This document shows, one piece after another, positions 23,901-36,736 of a stretch of 64,000 nucleotides of DNA. A program made the translations under genes and the position numbers. The stretch is taken from the NCBI GenBank assembly GCA_030867875.1, contig JAOWCC010000936.1:75053032-75117031 (forward strand), in the 5' to 3' direction. Origin of the DNA: Actinernus sp. WN-2022. Lineage: Eukaryota; Cnidaria; Anthozoa; Actiniaria; Actinernidae. The notes under the pieces are model-generated. The model had not been told where the DNA came from, ran no database searches, and saw nothing but the letters and a program-made list of their open reading frames with translations. Every line of letters starts with the position of its first letter. The first letter of the stretch is position 1.

Positions 23901-26900
23901 TTAGTGCTGGGTGGCATACGTTTCTCTTGATACTGTTTAGCAGACCTATTAAGGGTACTAAATAACTTATCCAAATGACAATGTACCTTTGTTTGCACTT
24001 CAATGTCGTAACTTGCTTTCTTGAGCTCAAAGTCTCTCTTGGCCAGAGCAATCTCTGTGTCATTCTCATACTTTGCCTTTAATCTGGCTTCCTCTGCAAT
24101 GGATTCCTGTGATAACCAACACAAAGTATAATAACTATGTGACTTGTATGCCTGGTCTTACTACTGTATATCACAAACCAATCATCCTCTCATCAGAAGC
24201 TCCTTTGGGGGAACCAGGGTAGCACAGTGGTTAAGTGCTTTGCCTCTCGGATGTGACATCATAATTATGTGACTTGAGTTTGTTGGTATCTCACCCTTGC
24301 TCTGAGGGTTTTTCTCTGGGTTCTCTAGTTTTCGTCACTCCACAAAAAAAAACATGCTCAATTCAAATTGAAGGGCTGTGTGCAAAAAGGGCATAAGTGA
24401 AATTCTTCCTTTGAAAACAAAGATATTGAAAGAGAATTTAGAATGTGATAAAGAGTCACTTACGCCCTTTTAGCACACAACCTTCAATTTGATCTGTGGA
24501 TTAGCCGGGTCCCGACTTTGTTCAGTCCCTATGCTTGTTCCAGGTCCCATTAGATTTTTTGCCTAATATATATCAGCCAACAATAATGTGGCTTTAAAAA
24601 ACATTCCATGTTGACATGCTAAATACCAACATGTAGCATTACTGATTGGCTACCATGAACAAATTCAACCAATCAAAAATGCTATCAGGGTGTTGGTTCA
24701 AGCCCATGAAGCAACATCTAATTGTCTGATTCAGTCTCTGCAAGACTGCGATTTCACAGATCTTAGAAATGATGGAAATCATTTATAATTATTATAATAC
24801 CAACTGATATTTACATTGGTACCGGTCGTTTCGCCCCCAACTTGTAATAATATATGTGGAAGTTGTTGTTCTAAAATGTCAGTTTTATTATTTAATTGGG
24901 GACGAAATGACTTGGGAGTGAACTGTATTCTTTACATCTTGATCCCAGTCGAGTTCCTTTTGAGAACAGAATCCGATCGGCTGTTTGCTTCGAGTTGCAG
25001 CTGGACTAACACAATTCTGGTTGCCTTCTTTATCACTCAGCAAACAGCTCATACATTTTTGCCCACAAGGATTACAAACACGGTCGAACAAACAGGATGA
25101 TTTTGTGACGTTGAAGCCAACACTTCGCACAACAAAGCCAACACTCATCCCATGATTCCCCTCGCAATTCAACGCTTTAAATTAATTTTCTGTTGAAGGA
25201 AAGCTAGAATTACCTGTACCAATCCAAAAACAAATTAGAACAATTTCACAAGCACTTTGCTAAAGTAGTCATCGAGAGGTTTTTCACCAGCAAGGGTTTA
25301 TATTTGAAGGGTTCCATGCAAAAATGACGTAAGTGACTTTGACCAAATGTGAACTTCTTCCTACTCAAGTATAAGGAAGGAAGTAAATGTGCTTGGGAGA
25401 AATGTTATGTGGATCAAAGTCATTTACGTTGTTCTTGCACGGAGCCCTTCATTTTGATATGATTTTGAGTTGAAATTTCGAACTTCAGTGACTCAATCTA
25501 TTTTATGTCTCGTCGCATCGCCTTTATAGCTTTTAATTAATACAATGCGATGGGAATCATTGAGGGAAAATCATTTTTTTCTTTCTGTCTATTTTCCAAA
25601 ACAGTATTCTATGAGTCTGTAGAGAAAAGGAAACTGTTTTAAAAATATTTTAAGGTGATATCCTGGTGATTTTATTAATATTGCTGAATGAACACGGTAA
25701 TACGATATGGGTAATTGAACATGGTAACGTATGTGAATAAATTACTCGGAACAAGATTAGCAAACCTAACTCACAGACGCTGCTCACCCTCAAATATCAG
25801 GAGAGAGTGGCTGTACACAGGTTAGACACTGGTCCAGTTGCCTTCCAGGGTTTTCAATAGAAGCCGGCAGCCGGTGAATCTTGCCAGATATTTTACATGA
25901 AATCGCCGCCTACTTTGATTGAAAAATTCCCCAAAAATTAGATATTTGCACCAATGCCGCTCGATGCTCGCCGCCTACTCTTCAAGTTTTGCCACTTACT
26001 TCAAATGTTATTGAAAACCCTGCCTTCTTTTTTTTTTTTTTTTTTTTTATTTAAACAATATTTGGGCTTTACGTTTGCCCCAAGAGCTCTAAGCTCATCG
26101 CGGGGGCTCACGTGAATTAATTTATACAATGTTGACCACGAAGAAGCACAGAACAAACACAACGAGAAAGGAAATATAAATAAATAGAAACTAAGATAAC
26201 AAATTACATCTCTTAATTAAAACGTCCAGATTGGCATATGAAAGTCCTTACGGCAATAAAAATAACAGCATTAGCTTTGAAATTCAAAATTGTTAAACCG
26301 TTCAGTAAAACATCTACTCTTTTAGATAAATTAAGTGATGACCAGGCGTTGCCGGCACTCTGCATAATGGAGGTAAGCATTGTCTCACGTAGAGCATTGT
26401 CTCACCCTGCCTTCTGTTTCCTTCCATTCAATGTTTTCGTGAAAAGTGCTGAATAGACCCTTGCACATGATTGTCCCAGAATGTAATGTAATGGAATAAA
26501 ATTACAAACAAAACAACAAAGGCATATTCCCATGGTGGGGGGCAAGGACAGGCAAACAATGAACTCTGTGGTGTTAGCGCAAGGGTCTATTGCTCTCCTT
26601 ATTACGGTCCTACTAAATTATTGTCCTATTGAATCAAATCTAACCCCAGCTAGAACATAATATATTATAAAATGACAACATAATCTCTGATTTCAATATC
26701 ACCTTTATTCCAGAATCTCGCTTTGCTTCAGCCTCACCAATACGTGCATCTCTCTTCACCTGAGCTGTCCTTGCCATACCAAGAGCATGAAGATACCCCT
26801 AACATCCACACAACCAATTGAGAACAAAGTTATTTTAACATCTTACCAGTAATTCTTAATCTTTGGGGTCTTGTCTGTTGATAATTTACTTAGATCAGCT

Positions 26901-29900
26901 CTACTATTGAAAGAAAATAAATTCTGGTCATTTTGATCAGGTAAAATTAATACATTATAATATGCAAACAATTTCAGTATTTACTTAAGATGCTGACATG
27001 TTTATCAAATCTGAGTGACTTTTATACCAGAATCAGAAACTGATTCTTATTAATGTCAGATCTGTGTTAAGCCTGGTCGTCACTAGAGACATATGCATAA
27101 GCACAAGCAGCACTTGGTGCCAAATTCTAAAGGGCTTGAAAAATTAAATGTTGATTTGATGATAAACAATAGAGTTAAAATTATTTATCAGTACAAACTG
27201 GCAGTGGAATCCCTGAGTATTGTATTAATCATTAGCAGTACTTGTTCTGCATCTGAATAATATATTGCTTTACATACATGTATGCTTATGTTGCTAGTTA
27301 AAGTGCTTTTAAGCCCTAGCCAGAAATCATTCATTTGGGCACAGTAAAGCAGGGTTCTCAGGGTTCTGCATCTGAATAATATATTGCTTTACATACATGT
27401 ATGCTTATGTTGCTAGTTAAAGTGCTTATAAGCCGTAGCCAGAAATCATTCATTTGGGCACAGTAAAGCAGGATTCTCCCAGCACAGACAGAGTAGGGGG
27501 AGATAACAATTGAGCAGGGGGCATCTATTTCAAATCCAGGCTTCTACGGTAATTAAAAAGAGTATTGTAGGAAACTTGTAGCCAGCATGGTCAAGTAGAG
27601 TACACAGAGAAAATCGCCGGTCGCCAGTACTTCGGTAGCCTCCTTTGCAGGCGTTCTTTGTGTCGGCCCTAAACTGCCTCCCCACTAATGCCTGCTCAAC
27701 CGAGCGACACATTCCGTTCCCATTGTCTAACTAGCCAATAGAATTTGGTTGATTGCCTTGAGGCAACCAATCATTTGAAAGCGATTTCTGTAAACAAGAT
27801 TTTCCCGCATAATCGCGATGGTTGTCATCTCGAAGCAAAGAAATGCAGCAACCTAAATAGGGTTGTCGAAATTGATATTTCTACTTGAAGTTTATGTGGA
27901 AAGCACTCCTTGAAAAGTAATGGATGGTGATTTTAACTATTTTATATGTTCAAGTAGCCCACCCAAAAAGGGAAGTAAGGTTTTTTGGGAAGTTCATATC
28001 GAAGGTCTACTTAGAAGCGCCCTTGATTTTCAGCTTAAATATTTCAGACAGTTCGAACTGCAATATTTTCTACAAGCGGCTGTTGAGGTTTCACAAACTT
28101 CAGAAGGATTTGGAAACATCTAAACAAGTAATACAAGACGCATTTCAATCAATACGTCGAAGAGACTGAGAAGTTCACAGAGGAGGTAGGAGAGGTAGCG
28201 AAAGTTGTCATCACATCAAAGCAAACAAATGCAGCTAAATCCCTTCGTTTTGAAACTGTTAACTATTCTACCATTTGTACTTCTTCTGGCGGTCATTCGC
28301 ATAAAACCATTATTATGCGAATGACCGCCAGAATACAGCACTAGCTTTTCCCTTACCAGCACTGGCACTACTGACAATGGAATATCACGCCTGCACTTCA
28401 ACTTCAAGCACTCCAGTTAATAAAATAAAGTTTATTTAAACTGTTTTCAAGCCCTCAAATCTCTTAAAACACTCGTACTGGAACTTTATTTCTACTCCTA
28501 TTCATAAGTTCAGGAGAGTCGGCGGTAAGAGTATCAGTAGAATATCCATCGAAGGCTTTTAACAAGACTTTGAAGAAAAATAAGAGTAGTCGAATCCCTT
28601 GGAAAAGCAGTGACTCTTTCATGGCCCTCCACAAAGAATTGTAAAAGCTGCCTTGAAGTGCACTAAACCTTTGATGAAACTGATCACAGAACATGTTCTT
28701 AGTCTTATTTCAAGCGAAGTTAGTGGGCTATGTTCACGAAAGAATCCATCACTTTTGCGAAAGACAGGAAAGAATACTGATATTGTTAATTTCAACTTTC
28801 AATCACTCTGCAAAGAATGGCAGGAGAGGGCACCAACAGTAGGGATATCATCTAAAGTCTCTAAAGACGCCAAATGGCTACCAAGCGTGGCTTTAGCAGG
28901 ATCAGTACTTTTAAAACAGAGGAATTCCCAAATGAATGCTACAGCTGCCACATTGGGTATTATGCTCAAGACAGGAAATCTTGAGTTAAATTTTTAAAAA
29001 GTTACAATGTACTTATAGACCATTATTTTCTTAGAGGGGGGTGAGAAATATGGCCATGCAAATAATTTTTTGGGATTATACAAATATTTTTGGGGGATTA
29101 TACTGCTCCGGTGCAAACAATTTCTTTTCCACTTTGCAAGCAATTTATTTAAAGGAATTACTCCATGCAAACAATTTGTTTTAAGTTCTCAACCTGTGCA
29201 AACAACTCTTTTTTTTTCTCACACAGTGGATTATATGTTTTTGGAGTCATTCCTTAAAATACATAAAAAAGTTTAAGCTAGACAAGCTAATGGACCATTG
29301 GACCTGGTTGAGGAGGTGAAATGGCAAATACCCCCAAGATCGTTACAAATTTCATTGGATTTATTTAATACCCCTCAGAAAATCCAACCGAAATGAGTAT
29401 ACAAATGGGAGTACCCCAAGAAAACACTAAAATACCCCATGAAAATACTTTTTACTATCCAACCCCCAAGGTTTGCCAGTTTAACAAGACACCCCGAAGA
29501 AATCCAAGATTTCTGATATTCTCAACCAGGGAGAACAAAAATTTAATGCAATGGCCTAATTTTTAAAACAATGTTAATGTTTGGTTGCCTGTTGTATAAT
29601 ACAAGGCTGAATGACAAGTTGCTCACTTATATACATGTACAGTGGAGCTACTCTAGAGAAATTTGGGTGCTGCTGGGCCCTTCAATCCCTTCAAATCCTG
29701 TTGCAACCCTATATTGTAAACTAAATGCAGTAGAAAGATACCCATTTTCTGAAAACATTGATACCATGCCCCAGACCAAAATGGCAAAATTTAAATGGGG
29801 GGATTTATATACCTGTCGGTTTTATTTATGATATCCTCCAGTTTTACATTAATGTTTTTTTTTTACATAGCCGAAGCCAGAGGCTTATTTGGCAGTAGTG

Positions 29901-32900
29901 TCGGGTCAGAAGTAAATTTACAAATGTAGTCAGAAATTCTTGTTATTAGAAGGATAGATAAATTTAGCAAATTACATAGTTTCTATAAATTAGGTTTCTA
30001 TTACTATAAATTTGGTTGATAGAATAAATTAAAGAATAAATGCGAGTCAGATATTAATTAATTAAGATAATAATATTTACTTACTAATAATCCCTTAGAG
30101 AGAGAGGTAATAATTCTTTAATATAGTTTTATAATTATAGATTTTCATAGAGTTACGAAGTGCTAGTGGAATTGAATTCCATATTTTAGGACCTTGTGAT
30201 CGAATTGAAAATGAGTATTTATGAAAAGTAAAATGAAGATCGTATTTCTGTCTGGTATTATGCTGGTGAATTGTAATATTTAGATCAAATAGTAAAGATA
30301 TGGGTTGAGGTAGAACATTATTAACATGTTGAAAAACGAAGCAACATACTTGATAGTTATAAATATCAAATATAGTTAGAATATTTAACTGTTTGAATAG
30401 TGGATTAGAATGTGCGAGTGGAGGAGAGTGAGTTATAATACGAGCAACTTTTTTTTGACAAAGTAATAATGGTTGTAGGTGTGACTTATAGGTTGCTGCC
30501 CAGATTAAAGTACAGTATTGTAAGTATGGCAAAACAAGTGAACTATATAAAACAGAGAGAGTGGCTTTTCCCAAAAATTGTCGAGATTTTGATATAATTC
30601 CAATTGTTTTAGAAATTTTGGAAGTAATAGTTTGAATATGAGCAGTCCAGGATAGGTGTTGGTGAATGATAATACCTAGGAATTTAGTCTGTGGAGTCCT
30701 GTTAATTTTACACCCATTAATCTGAATATTAAGATCATCAAGATTAACTTTTTTTTTACTAGGATGGAAAAATATATATTTAGTTTTATCTGGGTGAAGA
30801 GAGAGTTTATTAGCATTAAACCATTTAAGAACTTTCTCAAGTTCTTGGTTCATAAAATTGAAAAGTGATTGAATATCATTGCCACTGGAGAATATGTTAG
30901 TATCGTCCGCAAAAAGAATAAATGATAAGGATCTTGAAGAATAGCAAATATCATTGATATAAATAAGAAAAAGAAGTGGGCCTAAGATGGATCCTTGGGG
31001 TACACCACATTTAATTAGTTTCCAATTAGATTGAATACCATCAATTTGAACACATTGATATCTATTTTTGAGGTAACTTGTAAGCCATAAATGAGCTATT
31101 CCTCGAAATCCATAAAAGGCTAATTTATCGAGTAGTATTGTATGATTAACAGTGTCGAATGCTTTTTTGAGGTCTATGAATAAACCAATAGTAAATTTAT
31201 TATTTTCAAAAGCTTGGGATATGTTGTCAACCAGTTCTAGAATGGCCATAAAAGTTGAATGATTTTTCCTAAATCCGTATTGATGATTGAACAAAATATT
31301 ATGCTTATTTAGAAAATCAAGGAATCTCTTATATAATATTTTTTCAAGTATTTTTGATAGACAAGGTAAAATAGAAATTGGTCTAAAGTTGGAAAATACA
31401 TGACAATCCTCACTTTTGAAAACAGGTATGACTTTGGCAATTTTTAGTTTGTCAGGTACTATGCCAGTAGAGATTGAAGCGTTAAAAATAATTGATAAAG
31501 GCAAAGAAAGCAAATCAATATTAGATTTTATGACTGATATATTTATACCGTCAACTCCTTCACTTTTGCTGTTTTTTAGGGAGTTAACAATTGATATAAT
31601 TTCAGATTGAGAGGTAGGCAGTAAAAAAATAGTATCATTATAGGAACCAGTTAAGTATTCTTTATGCTTGGTATTAGATTTGGGAAACCTTTTTGACAGT
31701 GAAGGCCCTACATTAGTAAAAAAATCATTACATTTATTGGCGATTATAAGAGGGTCATTATATTCACCATTAGTATCTTTCATTGATGATGGGGTGGTTG
31801 TTTTACGTTTAATACCAATAACTGATTTGATAGTAGACCATGTTGCTTTTAGATCAGACTTTTGTTGTTCGAGTTTATCATGGTAATACTTCTTTCTCAT
31901 AAGTTTCACAATATAATTATATTTATTTCGATACTTAGTATACTTGAGTTTGGATGTCTCTGTAGGATATTTTATGTAATTCTTATAAAGTAGATTTTTT
32001 TCCCTACAAGAGTTTTGAAGTCCTGCCGAGAACCAAGGGGTATACTTCTTTCGAGTTTGCGTGTTAATAGTTTTTAGTGGAAAACAATTATTGTACAATG
32101 GTAAGAATAAATCAGAAAAGGAGTTATAACAATCGTTGGGGGAAGTGTAGGAAGCAACAATATCCCAGTTAATATTGCATAGTTTAGCATGGAAATTTTC
32201 AATGGCATTAGGTGTTATATGTCTTATTTTATAACTTCTAGGTAATTTTGTTGTTGTTAATTTAAGGTTAGTAATTTGGAAAATAGGAAGATGATCAGAA
32301 AGATCAGTATATAAAATTCCACTTGCCAAGTCATGGTCTAAATTGTTAGTAAAGATATTGTCAATTATAGTAGCAGAATGATATGTAATTCTAGTTGGTT
32401 TAGATATAGTTGGATACAGACTATTAGCTAAAAGAAGATCAATGAAGTCATTAGTAGGTTTGTGGGAGTCAGAGTTGAGTAGGTTTATATTATAGTCACC
32501 CATCATATAACATAATTTATTTTCAAAGCTAATTTTAGTAATGATTTGATTCAAAGATTCATTAAATGTTGAGACATTGACATCAGGGGGTTTATAAATG
32601 CAACCAATAATTATATTTTTATCATTAGGTTGAATCAATTCAACGAAGACCGACTCAACTACTTCTTGATTAATAGATTCAAGATCTACACGAGTTTTGA
32701 AATCAAATGCAGAATGAATGAAAATTCCCACACCACCTCCTTGTTTATGTCTTCTGTATTTTGATACGAAATTATAGCCTTGAAGAGAGTAAGTGTCATT
32801 AGTCGATTCATCTAACCATGTTTCTGATAAAGCAATGAGAGAAAAAGGTAAATAAATGGTGGATAGATACTCTGTAAAGTCATTGAAGTGTTTCTTAAGA

Positions 32901-35900
32901 CTTCTAATATTTATGTGGAGTGTGGAGAAACAATGGGGAGTGTTGGTGAATATGTTATTGAATTCCTTAGTAGTATAATAAATACAACTTGAAAGTATCT
33001 CAGAACTCTGAGAAAATATGTTTGTATTAGGATCAAGATCAGCTTTGTTAAGTAAGTGACGTGTATCAGAATCTTCTAAAAAAGGATTATAGTATTTGCC
33101 TTTGAGCAGATCATAATTAGAGTGAGAATTAAAATTAGAGTGAGAATCATAAAGTGCGAAGTAGAAATCATTATCATCAGAATAGTGGTTGAATGGGAGC
33201 ATTTCAGATAGACAAGGAGAGCAGAACCAAGGGTCTTTACTTACAGATAGAGATTTATAATCAGAAATATCAAGCTTCGAGCATTTCAGGTGAATCCAAT
33301 TATAACAAGTATCGCAAAAAATTGCTCTCGAATTATTGAATACTTTATGATTACAAACAGGGCATAGTGGTGAATTAACCATAAAGTATTGTTAAAGCTA
33401 TATGTAGTAAGTAAATAGATCTTATATGTGAAAAAGAAATTAAAAACAAAAAATAATAGTACTTAGTACTACGTAATAATAATCAGTAAGCTATAAAAGA
33501 AGCAAACTATGCAATAAGCTACGATTGGAGACAGCCTCTCTTGCCAAAAATTAATGTTAGTGGGCCTACATGTACATACATGTATCTCAATAATGTGTTT
33601 GTATGGATAGTTTTACCGTCTGATGGCAGTCTTCAGGTTTTATCTGGAATAGGAATTACTTGGCCGTTAATGATTAGTTTTCCTGACCTGAAGCTAACTC
33701 TTTTGCCATCCTTGAACGCCTCAGTCATTAGTGGGCGTGCACGTTTCTTTAACTCGTAATCCTCCTTTACGAGATCTTCAAGGAAGAACATATTCTCAAG
33801 TTGATCCGTATTTCTCAACCTTTTCGCTTTGCGGAGAACTTCATGGCGAAATGGACGACTATAACATTTGAATAAAATTTGACGGGGGCCACGGTTAGAC
33901 TTTTTCCCAGCGCGGTGTGCATTCTCAATCTGGTCTTGATAATCTTCTTCATCATATCCTAATTTATCCAAGGCGGTTTGGACCAGAACAAAGCAATTTT
34001 CGTCTTCAGTTTCAGGAATACCGCCGATTCTAAGATTAAAACTTCGAGAATACCTTTCCTGGCCCAGACTAAAATGCTTGAAAACCATACCCCATCCTGT
34101 ATACCATATATAGGGGAATCTTTACTGACGTCATTTGTTTACATTTTGAGGGTGATTGGTTGAATGTTAGGAATCAGGGAAAGAATGTATGGCTATATGT
34201 GAAACTCTTGCCACACAGCTGAAACATCCATACATTCTTTGTAAATTTTTACTGCTTTCAAAAGCCAACTTCAGTGATTACTAAGTGTGATATCTTATTT
34301 TGATATATGGAGTACAATTTATGCTAATGAGGCAAGCATGTAAACAAAGGACCCACTATATGGAAGTCCCACCCCACCCCCTGGAACAGTGTACACTGAT
34401 GATTAAAAAAAAAATCATAAACAGATAAAATGGAAATATGCTCTAATGCACATACAGCTACAGTAGGAATATTAACAATATCCATTAAATTATCATGGAA
34501 GTAATTCATTGAAGTGTCAAAAAGAGAAGCAGACAAGTTATCTACTGCTACATTTGTAGATCAAGCAGGTCATCATCTAATAACATATCTCATTCCCATG
34601 AATGGCAATGTAATCATCATCACTGTCAGCAGACTCTTCAGATCTATCATCTCTTTCATTACATTGTACCTCACACACATCAGCAAATGTTTGGCAAACA
34701 ATATTTATAATCCTGTGGGCATGTTTGATTGTTCCATATCTCTATAATTATAAATTATCAATAGATAATCATCAATACAAAACAATTTGTCAGTTTTTCA
34801 TAACTTGATCAATTTGAAGTTCAGAAAAACCAAGCCTTTAACAACAATTTACCACTGGAATTTATGGTAGGGAACAAGGGTGACAAAACCACATTCTGCT
34901 GTTCATCTGATATTGTTATTGTTCTCGTACTAACTGGTGTTGAAGTTTCTTGCTCGTGATTACTCGGCTGGGAAATTTGGTAAGGTATCCACATTCAGAA
35001 GCTCCACACATGCATTCTGTTGCACAATTGTCACAACATAAATGTTGTAGCATATGGGTTTGGACCTCTGAAGCCTTGCTCAACAACAACTTTCTCCATG
35101 GCGTTCGTTTTTTAACCAAGCCTCTGGAGTTCTATAAACGAGAAATTTTCCTTACGTCCTGTAACTCCTCTTTTTTTATGTCACTGAGGCTCATTGAAGA
35201 TATGCCTAGACATCAAAGACTACTGACCTGGTCTTTCATGAGACACACGAGTGGTGATAGACAACAACTATGTGACCACAAACCGCAGAAGAAATTGCAT
35301 CAAAAATCAGTGGAAGAGCGAGGTAAATCATCGATTTTCCAGCTCCTGTTGGAACATTTATAAATACATCTTGGTCGCTTTTGACGAACTGAATCAACAC
35401 TTCCTATGATAAGAATTAAGATCATTTATCTTGAGCTTTGTGCATACTTTCTTGAACGCCTGCTCAAGCTCTGCCATCTCGTTCTTTGCCACGAGTCAGT
35501 TAGTCAAGGTGAAGAAGAAGGTTATCTCTGATTGGTCAAGCCCTGGGAACGGAATGTGTTGCTCGGTTGAGCAGGCGTTAGTGGGAAGGGAGTTTAGGAC
35601 CGACAAAAAGAATGCCTGCAAAGGAGGCTAGTACTTTGGGGGACTTGTGGTAAGGTGTTGTAAATCTTGTTCAACCATTTTTGGGTGATTTATGGTCATA
35701 ATATACAACAACAACAAACAACAACTATTTATTTCATACCTCTAAATATTTAATACAATATTTATTCAAACAAAAGGAGGAATGATTAAAAAAATTATGG
35801 TACAGGCTAACTTAATAGTCAGAAAACTAATCTAGCAGGTAGCACTCACAAAGTATATTAAGCTGAACATGGTTGGTAAAATAAGATGTATGAGAAGGTT

Positions 35901-36705
35901 ATATAAAATTGGACATAGATAAATAAACATGATAGGATACAGTAAAAGAAAAACATTCAAGCAAACTTTGCAAATAACTACGAATTACAGTATTAGAGGA
36001 AAAGGAGCTAGAATTAGGTTCTGACTTAAATGAAGTCATTGATTCCTTAATAAATGAAACTGGCAGACGTTAATTACTATTTTTCCTATGCTATTAATTT
36101 TGTTTTCCAGTTTGACTTTTAAATCAAAGATAACTGGCTAGGAATTATTAGCCATTTCGTAAACTATAAAAGGACTGGGACCTAGCCTGCGAAAACAGGC
36201 GCCTCTATTCACGGGCCGAACGGAGCCCCACGAGAGAGACATCTGCGATTCAAGCCAAAAAAATCCATACTGATGACATAAAATCCCATCCAGAATTCGG
36301 ACGGGAACGCAGAAACACCGATTGGTCAGTAACTTCATTTGATTACCTAAATTATCTACTATATTCTAGAAGAATTCGTTCAGTTTTCAGAGCATGGTAG
36401 GAGCTGTGTTTGTTCTGCCTCGTTTCCGTGCCATGAATTAGACTTTGCGGTTTTGTGATTTTACGTCATCAGTGTGGAATTTTTCGGCTTGAATTGCAGA
36501 TGTCTCTCTTGTAAGGCTTCGGCCCACGAATAGAGAAGGCTGTTTTTGCAGGCTAACTGGGACCAAGTGTGCAAATGTAAATGAATTCAAAACATATTTT
36601 ATTCTTAAAAAATGAACCCCACCACAAGAAAAAAATCTCATGGAAATTATTATGTTTACCGAGTTTGAAGATATTTGAGTAAATAAGAACTGAATAGGAA
36701 GTGTT

Positions 36706-36736
<31 letters not shown>

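Larger units (their letters stand above)
29861..34088 (-). mobile_element. CR1/L2-like LINE, 5'-truncated, ORF2 intact
   Basis: Runs from a partial ORF1 (33633-34088) through ORF2 (30095-33382) and a 230-bp 3' UTR to GGCTTCGGCTATGTAAAAAAAA (reading the minus strand). It interrupts the 8-kb element and lies in the same direction as flotillin. I found no clear target duplication. The unbroken ORF2 indicates a recent insertion. Confidence 0.88.
27636..35630. mobile_element. 8-kb Mutator-like element carrying helicase relic, split by a LINE
   Basis: Inverted ends of about 85 bp (TAGCCTCCTTTGCAGGC against GCCTGCAAAGGAGGCTA, about 90% alike) are flanked by a 9-bp near-duplication, GTACTTCGG (27627-27635) and GTACTTTGG (35631-35639). 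Cargo in order: an uncharacterised ORF relic (plus strand, about 28615-28997), a later LINE (29861-34088), and a RecQ-like helicase relic (minus strand, 34940-35477). Without the LINE the element would be about 3.8 kb. No transposase is recognised, so mobility was probably supplied in trans, or the gene was lost. Terminal TAGCCT and 9-bp duplication match the elements at 18944-19839 and 36183-36555. Confidence 0.8.

Noticed and set aside
24207..24280. A functional tRNA gene
   Set aside because: Only the A-box side fits; the B-box and acceptor stem are missing, and the body matches another SINE copy.
24816..25172. Opposing 94-codon frames
   Set aside because: They straddle a decayed inverted repeat (TTTCGCCCCCAA against TTGGGGACGAAA); no protein resemblance.
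31416..31886. Plus-strand frames inside the LINE
   Set aside because: Antisense to the intact ORF2.
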